Source of the DNA: Bacteroidales bacterium UBA3290 | GTDB taxonomy: Bacteria; Bacteroidota; Bacteroidia; Bacteroidales; UBA932 | Direction of reading: 5' to 3' | Length of the DNA stretch: 20,030 bases | NCBI GenBank assembly: GCA_002361615.1 | Contig: DETK01000006.1 | Span: 1 to 20,030 of the forward strand | In this document: positions 12,897 to 20,030 of the stretch, one piece after another | Numbering within the stretch: position 1 is the first letter of the stretch | Layout of the letters: every line of letters starts with the position of its first letter | Program-made: the position numbers and the translations under genes | The notes under the pieces: generated by a model | Seen by the model: the letters and a program-made list of their open reading frames with translations, nothing else | What the model was told of the DNA's origin: nothing | Databases searched by the model: none

Positions 12897-13592
12897 ATGA
12901 GAAAACTTTTAACCTACGTCATTTTCCCTCTCCTGATCATCGGACTGGCCTATCTCCTTTTCCGGAGCATCAACGAGCCGGTGAAGTTCCAGAATGAGCT
13001 CAAACAGCGCAGCAGCGTCGGCATCGAGCGAATGAAGGATATCCGTACCCTTCAGGTGACCTACAAGGACACCTACGGCCACTATGCCCCGGTGATGGAT
13101 TCGCTGATCGACTTCTACAACAACGGCAAGATCACGATCATGCGCCAGATCGGTTCGGAAGACGACTCGGTTGCCGTCCTGCATACCGAAGCCATCAAGA
13201 AACAGTACCGCAATCTCAAGGGCGACAAACTGATGGATAAACTCTACGAGTTGTATGAGAACGGCGACAAGAATCTGATCGTCCGCATTCCGCAGCTCAC
13301 CCAGGTGAAAGATACCCTCTTCCGCAACCGCCCGAACTTCAACGTGAACGACCTCCGCTACATCCCGTTCTCCGAAGGCGACACGGTGATCATGAAGAGC
13401 ATCGTCAAGCAGGTGTCCGGTGTGGATGTCCCGCTGTTCGAGGCCCAGATGCCGTACTGGTCGCTGCTCAAGGGCATGGACCGTCAGCAGATCGTCAACC
13501 TGGTTGCTGAGCGTGAGGACACCGACCGCTATCCCGGTCTGATGGTCGGCTCTGTCGACAACGCGAACAACAACGCCGGAAACTGGGAGTAG
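12897..13592 (+). CDS. Hypothetical single-pass membrane protein
   Basis: A 231-residue protein with one N-terminal membrane helix (about 5-23, LLTYVIFPLLIIGLAYLLF) and a mixed-charge soluble domain outside the membrane. It includes IRTLQVTYKDTYGHYAPVMDSLIDF near 49-73, a layout like proteins with a pilin-type N-terminal helix followed by a YKxxYGxYxxxxDxL segment, and ends in an Asn-rich tail. No catalytic motif was recognised. Similar proteins precede DUF3822 and rsmD genes in other Bacteroidales. The stop codon overlaps the GTG start of the next gene by one base, so they are translationally coupled. The function is unknown. Confidence 0.75.
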   Translation: MRKLLTYVIFPLLIIGLAYLLFRSINEPVKFQNELKQRSSVGIERMKDIRTLQVTYKDTYGHYAPVMDSLIDFYNNGKITIMRQIGSEDDSVAVLHTEAIKKQYRNLKGDKLMDKLYELYENGDKNLIVRIPQLTQVKDTLFRNRPNFNVNDLRYIPFSEGDTVIMKSIVKQVSGVDVPLFEAQMPYWSLLKGMDRQQIVNLVAEREDTDRYPGLMVGSVDNANNNAGNWE

Positions 13593-14044
13593 TGCTCAAG
13601 TACACCCTCATTCCGGAAGGGTACTTTTCGCAGAACGCCGCGAGAGACTTGCTCTCGAAGGTCGTGATTCTCGAGAAGACCGATGCGGTAAAAAGTTTAG
13701 AACTGCCTTGCTATAAGGCAGTTCTTCTTTATGCCGGTGACGATGCCGCTGCCCGCGGGCTCGCGGCCATGCTGGCTGCCACGGCTGCACTGGGCTGTTA
13801 CAACAAGGTGGTGGTCCGGCTCGGCGGGGAGTGGGTCGATATCGTTGTGGCGGCGGGCGACCGCCTGCTGCTCTGCAATTCCTATCCGGCTGCCGACGAA
13901 GTCACGGCGCAGTATTTCCTGTTCGCCGCCCTCCGTCAGTTCCAGATCAACCCCGAAGTGACCACCGTCCACTTCTATGGAGAAGCCGGCGAAACCATCA
14001 AGGGCGACCTGTTCCGACATTTCGCGAGCGTAGAAGAATTATGA
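13592..14044 (+). CDS. Short DUF3822-family protein
   Basis: A 150-residue protein. The C-terminal half (LLCNSYPAADEVTAQYFLFAALRQFQINPEVTTVHFYG) fits the DUF3822 family, whose members are predicted to have an ASKHA (actin-like ATPase) fold and usually have about 250-270 residues; this one is much shorter. The start GTG 13592 overlaps the previous stop (TAGTG), and no ATG lies nearby. The end overlaps rsmD by ATGA. The tight coupling suggests a link with ribosome modification or with the upstream membrane protein. No biochemical function is established. Confidence 0.7.
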   Translation: MLKYTLIPEGYFSQNAARDLLSKVVILEKTDAVKSLELPCYKAVLLYAGDDAAARGLAAMLAATAALGCYNKVVVRLGGEWVDIVVAAGDRLLLCNSYPAADEVTAQYFLFAALRQFQINPEVTTVHFYGEAGETIKGDLFRHFASVEEL

Positions 14045-14592
14045 GGATCATCGGCGGCAGCCTGCGCGGGCGCTCCATCAACCCGCCAGCCGGCTACAAG
14101 GCCCGGCCCACGACCGATTTCGCCAAGGAAGGGCTTTTCAATACCCTCGGCAACGAGTATTTTTTCGAGGACCTGGCGGTCCTCGACCTGTTCGGCGGCA
14201 CGGGCAGCATCTCCTTCGAATTCGCCTCCCGCGGAGCCGGGGAAGTGATTGCCGTCGAGATGAACCCGGTCAACGCGGCGTTCATCAAGCGCACCGCCGC
14301 CACGCTGGGCGTAGGTGCCGTGGTGCAGGTGGTGCGCCACAATGTTTTCGATTTCATCCCTCTGTGTACCAAGCGCTTCGATATTGTCTTCGCCGATCCG
14401 CCCTACGCGCTGGAAGGCTTGGATACCATCCCCGACAAGGTGCTAGGCGCCGGGCTGGTCGTGCCGGAGGGCTATCTGATTCTCGAACACCCGTCCGAAT
14501 ACAACTTTGCCGCACATCCCTCCTTTGTCAAGGAGCGGAAGTACGGCAATGTGCATTTCAGCTATTTCCGGCCGCTACCGGCGGAATCCTAG
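14041..14592 (+). CDS. rsmD: 16S rRNA (guanine(966)-N(2))-methyltransferase RsmD
   Basis: The enzyme uses S-adenosylmethionine to methylate G966 of 16S rRNA in the small subunit. The 183 residues begin MRIIGGSLRGRSI, the family's usual start, followed by RPTTDFAKEGLFNTL. SAM-binding motif I is LDLFGGTGS (48-56), the acidic motif AVEMN is at 71-75, and the catalytic DPPY is at 119-122. ATG 14041 overlaps the DUF3822 stop by 4 bp. The stop TAG shares the palindrome CTAG with the stop of the convergent lipoprotein gene. Confidence 0.95.
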   Translation: MRIIGGSLRGRSINPPAGYKARPTTDFAKEGLFNTLGNEYFFEDLAVLDLFGGTGSISFEFASRGAGEVIAVEMNPVNAAFIKRTAATLGVGAVVQVVRHNVFDFIPLCTKRFDIVFADPPYALEGLDTIPDKVLGAGLVVPEGYLILEHPSEYNFAAHPSFVKERKYGNVHFSYFRPLPAES

Positions 14593-15200
14593 TTCCAGGG
14601 ATCCTCGGATGCGGGCGTGCGGATGTCGCTCAGGCACTGGATGTCGTTGAGGAACCACTGCCCGGTGCTCTCTTTCTTGCGGAGTTTGATGGAGCGGGGA
14701 TTGTCTGCGCCGCCGGAAGTGACCCACATCGTGCACCACTGGTGGCCGGAGCCGTCGGTGGTGAAGGAGTACTGGTTGCTGTCGATTGTCACCTTGTAGG
14801 GGCGGCTGGGCGTGTAGTTGTTCTGCGGGGTTGCGCCTTTGAAATAGGAGAAGGGCTTGTAGGTCTTCCCTTCGAGCCGTTCGCGGATGAACGAGGTTTC
14901 GTAGCCGGAAAGCGGCTGGGGGCCCTTGAGGTAGTTGAGCATTTCGAAGCAGTCGCGGCTGCTTTCGCCGTAGCGCGTGAGCGCGGCGAGCGTGAGGGCG
15001 GCCACGGCGTAGGGATCCGTGAGGCTGGCTTCGGGCAGGGCTTTCAGCTGGTCGAGATTCTGCGGCAGGCTCTCAAAGGTGTAGGTGCGGCCGCCGATGC
15101 CGAGCGTGTTGGCGATCTGGTTGATGTTCCCAAGGGAACCGCAGCCGGAAAGGATCACGCAGAGCGCAAACGCGGGGAGGAAGGTAAGAAGCTTTTTCAT
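14589..15200 (-). CDS. Hypothetical lipoprotein
   Basis: A 203-residue lipoprotein with signal MKKLLTFLPAFALCVILSGC (lipobox Cys20). After a Gly/Asn-rich linker comes a helical part (LTDPYAVAALTLAALTRYGES, YLKGPQPLSGYETSFIRERL) and a beta-rich C-terminal half with KVTIDSNQYSFTTDGSGHQW and GQWFLNDIQCLSDIR. Families of such small Bacteroidales lipoproteins carry DUF names; I cannot assign one securely. A much longer open frame reaches 16298, but it runs antisense through the acyltransferase gene and is not used. The promoter-like TATCTTTG at 15254-15247 lies 46 bp upstream. Confidence 0.85.
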   Translation of the reverse strand: MKKLLTFLPAFALCVILSGCGSLGNINQIANTLGIGGRTYTFESLPQNLDQLKALPEASLTDPYAVAALTLAALTRYGESSRDCFEMLNYLKGPQPLSGYETSFIRERLEGKTYKPFSYFKGATPQNNYTPSRPYKVTIDSNQYSFTTDGSGHQWCTMWVTSGGADNPRSIKLRKKESTGQWFLNDIQCLSDIRTPASEDPWN

Positions 15201-15246
15201 ATGCTGTACTTTGGTTAAATCCGGGCCTAAGGACGGGTTTTCTCTA

Positions 15247-15254
15247 CAAAGATA
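15247..15254 (-). promoter_or_regulatory. -7 box of the lipoprotein gene
   Basis: TATCTTTG on the minus strand is an exact TAnnTTTG match 46 bp upstream of ATG 15200. No clear -33 box is seen. Confidence 0.5.
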
Positions 15255-15296
15255 AAGAATTTCCGGCAGCCCGGCGCATACTGGACGGAATTTCAG

Positions 15297-15304
15297 TATC
15301 TTTG
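15297..15304 (+). promoter_or_regulatory. -7 box of the acyltransferase-CDF-MGMT operon
   Basis: TATCTTTG on the plus strand is an exact TAnnTTTG match 19 bp before ATG 15324, which leaves a short leader. No TTG occurs at the expected -33 spacing. Confidence 0.5.
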
Positions 15305-15323
15305 AAACGGATAACAGTCTTTT

Positions 15324-16487
15324 ATGGAGAACGAACGCGAGATATGGATCGACTGGCTGCGGGTCACCGCCTGCTTCCTGGTCATGATGACACACAGTTG
15401 CGAGCCCTTCTATCTGGGAGGCGAAGGTTCGCTGATCCTGACCCGGGCCGATGCCATCTGGGTGGCTATCCTGAACGTGCTGCCGCGCGCCTGTGTCGCC
15501 CTGTTCATCGTCGCCTCCAGTTATCTGCAGTTCCCGCTGCACTATTCCACCGGAGAGTTTTTCCGCCGGCGGGCCGTCCGGATCCTGATCCCGTTTGCCT
15601 TCTGGAGCGTGGTCTATGCCCTCGTCTGGGGAGAACCCGTGCAGAACTTCAAAGACTTGCTCCTGAACTTCAATTATGCGGCAGGGCATATGTGGTTTGT
15701 CTATATGCTTATTGGCGTGTACCTCGTGATGCCTCTCCTTTCGCCGTGGGCCGAGAAGGTGGGGAAGAAGGAGTTGCAGGTCTATTTGGGAATCTGGCTG
15801 TTTACCACCGTGATTCCGCTGATCCGGCAGTGGGTGGGTGGCCCTGCCCCCGTCATCTACGGCCCTTCCGGCATTCCGAATGCGGCCCGATATCCTCTTT
15901 GGGGCGAGGCCAGCTGGAATGCTTACGGGGTCTTCTACTATGTCAGCGGCTTTATAGGCTACTTGCTGCTGGGGTTGTATTTCCGCAAGTTCGTGGGCGA
16001 ATTGTCCTGGAAGAAGACGCTCTCCATCGCCATTCCCGTTTTCCTCGCTGGATTCGCGCTTTGCTCGGCGGGCTTCCTCAGCCGGGTCTGGGCAGATTGT
16101 CACGGCGTCTTTCCGGTGGAAGGCCCTGTGGGCCTTGCCGCACTTTGGGAGGGGCCGTGGCTCAACGATACCTTCGGCGTGGCGCTCATGAGCATCGGCT
16201 GGATACTTCTCTTCCGCAAGATCAAGGGGGAGAGCCGCTTCTACAGGAAGGTACTGCTCCCCGTTTCCCAGGCGAGTTACGGGATGTATCTGTGCCACAT
16301 GCTCCTGTTGGGTCTGGTTTCTGCCTGGCTGCGCATGGCCCTCGGCTTGGGAGAAAACGGCGCGCTGGGCATCTGGACGACGCCTGTCCAGATTATCTCA
16401 ACGGTAGTGCTCTCTTTCACCGGTGTGGCGCTGTTTTGTGTGCTGGTCCGGAAGATACCCAAGGTAGGGAAGTGGATCATGGGATGA
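15324..16487 (+). CDS. Membrane acyltransferase (acyltransferase-3 family)
   Basis: A 387-residue integral membrane protein with about ten hydrophobic helices. The N-terminal IDWLRVTACFLVMMTHSCEPF contains the family's conserved His (His24), and FFRRRAVRILIPFAFW (~83-98) matches the typical Arg-rich segment before the next helix. SQASYGMYLCHMLLLGLV (~314-331) is the usual C-terminal signature. These enzymes move acetyl, succinyl or similar groups from the cytoplasm onto exopolysaccharide, O-antigen or other surface sugars. The target here is unknown, since no polysaccharide genes are adjacent. The gene ends 1 bp before the CDF transporter start, so the two are co-transcribed. Confidence 0.9.
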   Translation: MENEREIWIDWLRVTACFLVMMTHSCEPFYLGGEGSLILTRADAIWVAILNVLPRACVALFIVASSYLQFPLHYSTGEFFRRRAVRILIPFAFWSVVYALVWGEPVQNFKDLLLNFNYAAGHMWFVYMLIGVYLVMPLLSPWAEKVGKKELQVYLGIWLFTTVIPLIRQWVGGPAPVIYGPSGIPNAARYPLWGEASWNAYGVFYYVSGFIGYLLLGLYFRKFVGELSWKKTLSIAIPVFLAGFALCSAGFLSRVWADCHGVFPVEGPVGLAALWEGPWLNDTFGVALMSIGWILLFRKIKGESRFYRKVLLPVSQASYGMYLCHMLLLGLVSAWLRMALGLGENGALGIWTTPVQIISTVVLSFTGVALFCVLVRKIPKVGKWIMG

Positions 16488-16488
16488 T

Positions 16489-17390
16489 ATGACGCGGGAA
16501 AACGAAATCTACAAAGTGACGCTGGCCGGCAGCGTCGTGAACGTGGTCCTGACCGCGTTCAAGTTTGCCGCGGGGGTTCTCGGACACAGTGCCGCCATGA
16601 TGGCGGACGCCGTCCACTCGCTGTCCGATTTCCTGACCGACCTGGTCGTTCTTGTGTTCGTGCGCATCAGCAGCAAACCGGCTGACAGCGGACACGACTA
16701 CGGTCACGGGAAATACGAGACGCTGGCTACGGCCCTGATCGGTGTCGCGCTGCTGATTGTGGCGGGTGGCATCCTGTTCCAGTCGGCAGGCGCCCTGGTA
16801 TCCTGGTTCCGCGGGGAGGACCTGCCGAAGCCGGGTATGCTGGCCTTGTGGGCGGCGCTGATATCCATCGTGTTGAAAGAACTGACCTTCCAATACACGG
16901 TCCGCTGGGGCCGGAAGCTCCACTCATCCGTCGTGGAAGCCAACGCCTGGCATCATCGCAGCGACGCGCTCTCCTCCATCGGCGCGCTCGTAGGCATCGG
17001 CGGCGCCATCCTGTTCGGCGACCGCTGGACGGTCCTTGACCCGCTGGCCTCGCTGATCGTCGGCTTCTTCATCATCCACGCCGCCTGGAAACTGCTGAAA
17101 AACTGCATCGACGACCTGACCGAAGCCTCGTTGCCGGATGACGTGGAAAAGGAAATCCTCAGCATTATCACGTCCTTCCCGGACGTGCAGGACCCGCACA
17201 ACCTCCGCACCCGCCGCATCGGCGACAATTTCGCCATCGAAGTCCACATCCGGATGGACGGCGATCTCCCGCTGGTCAAAGCGCACACCCGTACGCACTA
17301 TATTGAAGAAGCGCTGAAAGAGCGTTTCGGCCCCGGCACGCACGTCGTCGTGCACGTAGAGCCCGTCAAACCTTTCCCCAAGTACGAATC

Positions 17391-17394
<4 letters not shown>
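16489..17394 (+). CDS. Cation diffusion facilitator (CDF) metal exporter
   Basis: A 301-residue CDF protein that exports divalent metal ions (Zn, Fe, Mn or Co) from the cytoplasm in exchange for protons. It shows GHSAAMMADAVHSLSDFLTDLVV (32-54), which carries the Asp/His residues of the transport site, GHDYGHGKYETLATALIG (68-85), a second metal-site helix around NAWHHRSDALSSIGALVG, and a C-terminal cytoplasmic domain (~205-301) with VQDPHNLRTRRIGDNFAIEVHIRMD. The metal cannot be assigned from sequence. It starts 1 bp after the acyltransferase stop and overlaps the MGMT start by 4 bp (GTGA). Confidence 0.93.
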
Positions 17395-18026
<632 letters not shown>

Positions 18027-18038
18027 TAAACCTTAGAG

Positions 18039-19133
18039 ATGTGTGCTATGGAACAGTTGATGAAATTGGATAAAGAATACGCCCAGTGGATTGCAGAATT
18101 GGCTCAACGATATCGCTCCAGCCAGATCAAGGCTGCGATAAAGGTCAATGATGAGATGCTTCGCTTCTACTGGTCAGTAGGTGAGGACATCGAGAAGCGG
18201 CAGTATGAGAACCGCTATGGCAGCCATTTCTATGAGAATGTAAGCAAGGATTTGAGGAAAGCGCTGGATTTGACACGAGGAATGTCTGAGTCAACCATAA
18301 GGTACACGCATTACTTCTATTGCCTTTATAGTCAGCTAATTGGAAATCGTCAGCAAGATGCTGAAGATTTCAAGAGCCCAATTCTTCAGCAAGATGCTGA
18401 AGTTTTCCAAGTCATCTTCAATATACCTTGGACCCATCACATGTGCATCATCGACAAAGTGAAAGGTGATGCCAAGAAAGGTCTATTCTTCGCCAGAAAG
18501 TCTCTGGAAAATAATTGGGGAAGAGCAGTGCTGCTGAACTTCCTCTCATCCGATCTCTACGAGCGCCAGGGCGCAGCCCAAACCAACTTCGCGCTCACCA
18601 TACCGGCGCCGGAAAGCGACCTTGCCCAGGAGCTTCTGAAAAGTCCGTACGATTTCACATTTCTGCCGGGAAAGGAGAGGTACCAGGAGGCCGAGTTGAA
18701 AGATGCCCTGATTGAACACATCACCCGGTTTCTGGTTGAATTGGGCAAGGGCTTCTCTTATGTCGGCAAGGAGTATCGCCTTGTTGCCGGAGGAAAGGAG
18801 AAGTTCATCGACTTGCTCTTCTACATCATCCCGCTGCATAGATATTGTGTGATCGAGGTCAAGGTAACGGAGTTCGATTTCCCGGATCTGGGACAATTGG
18901 CCGGATATGTCGCCATGGTGGACGACCTCCTCAACACGGAGGTAGAGAAGCCGGCCATCGGACTACTGATCTGCAAGGAGAAAAATACCGTCCTGGCCCG
19001 TTATGCCTTGTCAACCATCAATCGCCCGATGGGAATCTCCGAATACGAGTTTGCCCGTCAGCAGCTGCCGGACGATTTGAAAAACGCCCTCCCGTCGCCG
19101 GAGGAAATCGAGCAGGGCTTGATGGACAAATAG
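18039..19133 (+). CDS. YhcG/DUF1016-family PD-(D/E)XK nuclease
   Basis: A 364-residue protein with the DUF1016 N-terminal helical domain (about 12-175; NDEMLRFYWSVGEDIEKRQ, IPWTHHMCIIDKVKGD, SLENNWGRAVLLNFLSSDLYERQG) and a C-terminal PD-(D/E)XK nuclease domain (~215-345) with Asp258 in FIDLLFY and the E-x-K pair Glu273/Lys275 in VIEVK. Active-site residues are present. Such proteins are often found near type I restriction genes and in variable genome parts, and are thought to act on DNA, perhaps in defence; no hsdM/R/S is visible here. Residues 104-127 hold a 12-residue tandem unit (QQDAE-F twice). ATG 18048 is an alternative start. The first half looks richer in A+T than its neighbours, suggesting transfer. 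Confidence 0.9.
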   Translation: MCAMEQLMKLDKEYAQWIAELAQRYRSSQIKAAIKVNDEMLRFYWSVGEDIEKRQYENRYGSHFYENVSKDLRKALDLTRGMSESTIRYTHYFYCLYSQLIGNRQQDAEDFKSPILQQDAEVFQVIFNIPWTHHMCIIDKVKGDAKKGLFFARKSLENNWGRAVLLNFLSSDLYERQGAAQTNFALTIPAPESDLAQELLKSPYDFTFLPGKERYQEAELKDALIEHITRFLVELGKGFSYVGKEYRLVAGGKEKFIDLLFYIIPLHRYCVIEVKVTEFDFPDLGQLAGYVAMVDDLLNTEVEKPAIGLLICKEKNTVLARYALSTINRPMGISEYEFARQQLPDDLKNALPSPEEIEQGLMDK

Positions 19134-19152
19134 CGTCATAGCCGTATAGAAG

Positions 19153-19194
19153 AGAACTGCCGCCACCTCAACGTGACGGCAGTTCTGTCTTTCT
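19153..19194 (+). terminator. Intrinsic terminator after the YhcG gene
   Basis: AGAACTGCCG (19153-19162) pairs perfectly with CGGCAGTTCT (19177-19186), with three further inner pairs (CAC/GTG). It is followed by GTCTTTCT. It lies 20 bp after the stop codon of the YhcG gene. Confidence 0.75.
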
Positions 19195-19197
19195 AAG

Positions 19198-19227
19198 GAA
19201 TGTCCTCCTGAGGCGAAGCCGAAGGAT
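19198..19227. repeat. Dispersed repeat of the CCTGAGGCGAAGCCGAAGGATCT type
   Basis: The sequence TGTCCTCCTGAGGCGAAG followed by CCGAAGGATCT has the form of a short intergenic repeat common in many bacterial genomes. It fills the gap between the YhcG terminator and the stop codon of the convergent lipoprotein gene (19228). Single copy in this window; the call rests on recognised form. Confidence 0.45.
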
Positions 19228-19635
19228 CTATTTTCCCCGCACAAAGTGCCGGTAATCAGAGCCCCAGGTCCCCTGAGAATAGGTCGTACCCTCTTTCTGC
19301 CATTCCATCTCCTTTGAAGTCAGCTTCACAAGCTTATAGGTGACATTGCTGAAGTCAGACATTGCCGGATTGATGGTAATGGTTCCCTTGTTAATCAGGT
19401 CGATGGCATAGTGGCCGCTATAGTCGTGAGATTCGCCGCTCAGGGCATCATATACGTGAAGCTGGTAGCCATTGTTTCCGTCGAAGGTGAACGTCACAGA
19501 TCCATCCATCGCGAAAATCGTGGGGTCATACTGTTCGGTCCAAGTGCCTTCCAGCTTGTTCACGTCGATCTTCTCACAACCGCACAGCCCTGCCACCAGC
19601 AGCGCCGCGCAAATCAATGTTCTCAATATCTTCAT
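19228..19635 (-). CDS. Small lipocalin-like lipoprotein
   Basis: A 135-residue lipoprotein: signal MKILRTLICAALLVAGLCGC with lipobox Cys20. The mature part is beta-rich and begins KLEGTWTEQYDPTIF, a GxW-type start typical of lipocalin-like domains, followed by strands SVTFTFDGNNGYQLHVYD, YSGHYAIDLINKGTITI and YKLVKLTSKEMEWQKEG. The last strand plus KEMEWQ fits Bacteroidales lipocalin-like families. The ligand is unknown. ATG 19635 is chosen because it puts the signal peptide at the N-terminus and lies 26 bp after a perfect promoter -7 box; an upstream ATG at 19671 would translate the promoter. Confidence 0.85.
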   Translation of the reverse strand: MKILRTLICAALLVAGLCGCEKIDVNKLEGTWTEQYDPTIFAMDGSVTFTFDGNNGYQLHVYDALSGESHDYSGHYAIDLINKGTITINPAMSDFSNVTYKLVKLTSKEMEWQKEGTTYSQGTWGSDYRHFVRGK

Positions 19636-19660
19636 TATTGTCTTTTTCTTACTAAACACA

Positions 19661-19692
19661 CAAAAGTACAAAATACTGCTTCAAAAGTCAAT
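19661..19692 (-). promoter_or_regulatory. Promoter of the lipocalin-like lipoprotein gene
   Basis: On the minus strand: ATTG (19692-19689), exactly 20 nt, TACTTTTG (19668-19661). A full match to the Bacteroidota promoter; the start is expected near 19655, giving a leader of about 20 nt before ATG 19635. Confidence 0.8.
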
Positions 19693-19777
19693 TATTTCCT
19701 CCCTCCGCCGAGCGGAACCCTCCTAGGCCCCCCCGGCATCAGGATAGAAAATTTTTATGTTTAACTGCTTATGAAGC

Positions 19778-20030
19778 CTACTCGTTCTTAAGCGTCTCCG
19801 CCGGATTCATCCTGGCGGTCTTGAGGTAGTGATACAGCACCACGGCGGCACAGAGCAAGCCCACAATCACCAGCGCCAGCAGGAACACCGATGGCAGGAA
19901 GCCCACCCGGTGGGAGAACTGCTGCAGATAGTATCGTACCACCAGCCAGCCCACGGGCGCCGCAATCACATAGCAGATGGCCACGGTCCTCAAATACAGC
20001 ATCAAGCCTTCGCCGGTAATCTGGCCCATA
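19778..20030 (-). CDS. ABC transporter permease, FtsX/MacB type, C-terminal end only
   Basis: The visible 83 codons are the last part of an FtsX-domain permease: GLMLYLRTVAICYVIAAPVGWLVVRYYLQQF (one membrane helix, then the typical W-x2-RYxLQxF loop), a second pair of hydrophobic stretches (FLPSVFLLALVIVGLLCAAVVLYHYL), and the characteristic ending ARMNPAETLKNE. The two-helix end and NPAxxLKxE tail are family hallmarks. These permeases work with an ATPase in exporting lipoproteins, peptides or drugs, or in cell division. The 5' part lies beyond the window; the Met at 20029 is probably internal. Substrate not known. Confidence 0.88.
   Translation of the reverse strand, partial: MGQITGEGLMLYLRTVAICYVIAAPVGWLVVRYYLQQFSHRVGFLPSVFLLALVIVGLLCAAVVLYHYLKTARMNPAETLKNE

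Noticed and set aside
14589..16298. Minus-strand frame of 569 codons upstream of the lipoprotein start
   Set aside because: Only the last 203 codons, from the lipobox signal at 15200, are a protein. The rest runs antisense through the acyltransferase gene and its promoter.
19704..19716. TCCGC-CGA-GCGGA hairpin as the terminator of the FtsX-type gene
   Set aside because: Only 5 bp of stem, about 60 bp from the stop, and no T-tract in the right direction.

Overview
The window is a stretch of a Bacteroidota chromosome, most likely from a GC-rich member of Bacteroidales (Rikenellaceae/Alistipes-like or an uncultured gut relative; the genus is a guess). The evidence is the Bacteroidota-type promoter (TTG, N20, TAnnTTTG) seen repeatedly between genes, the lack of obvious Shine-Dalgarno sequences, and lineage-typical neighbourhoods: hpt-adk-obg; parA-parB-DUF5683-MltD; nrnA with FKBP lipoproteins; DUF3822-rsmD. 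Genes are packed tightly, mostly with housekeeping functions.

Left part (1-1924, minus strand): the start of the obg GTPase gene and, upstream of it, one gene that encodes a hypoxanthine phosphoribosyltransferase fused to an adenylate kinase. Next comes an 802-base stretch (1925-2726) with no convincing gene but many repeats: two copies of a ~105-bp direct repeat, several hairpins and a ~98-bp inverted-repeat element. It ends at a well-formed promoter with a palindrome for a small XRE-type regulator (2727-2990). Right after the regulator, on the opposite strand, a perfect promoter and a T-tailed hairpin bracket about 140 bases with no reading frame. This is a strong candidate for an unannotated small RNA.

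Middle part (3185-12762): an outer-membrane HHH/beta-barrel protein whose 3' end overlaps the convergent lytic transglycosylase gene by 67 bp; a leftward operon parA-parB-DUF5683-mltD for chromosome segregation and envelope work; a divergent diacylglycerol-kinase-type lipid kinase; then a leftward group of nrnA (nanoRNase/pAp phosphatase) and two FKBP-type prolyl isomerase lipoproteins.

Right part (12897-20030): a rightward operon of a membrane-anchored hypothetical protein, a short DUF3822 protein and rsmD; a leftward lipoprotein; a rightward operon of acyltransferase, CDF metal exporter and an MGMT-type DNA repair protein. The MGMT C-terminus runs into an antisense relic of a GH2 glycosidase gene. 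An orphan YhcG/DUF1016 PD-(D/E)XK nuclease follows, with its own terminator, then a small lipocalin-like lipoprotein and the C-terminal end of an FtsX-type ABC permease.

No tRNA, rRNA, CRISPR array, transposase or integrase was seen. The most unusual points are the candidate ncRNA at 2971-3111, the repeat-packed spacer before it, the fused Hpt-Adk gene, the GH2 relic forming the MGMT tail, and the in-frame repeat inside the YhcG nuclease.
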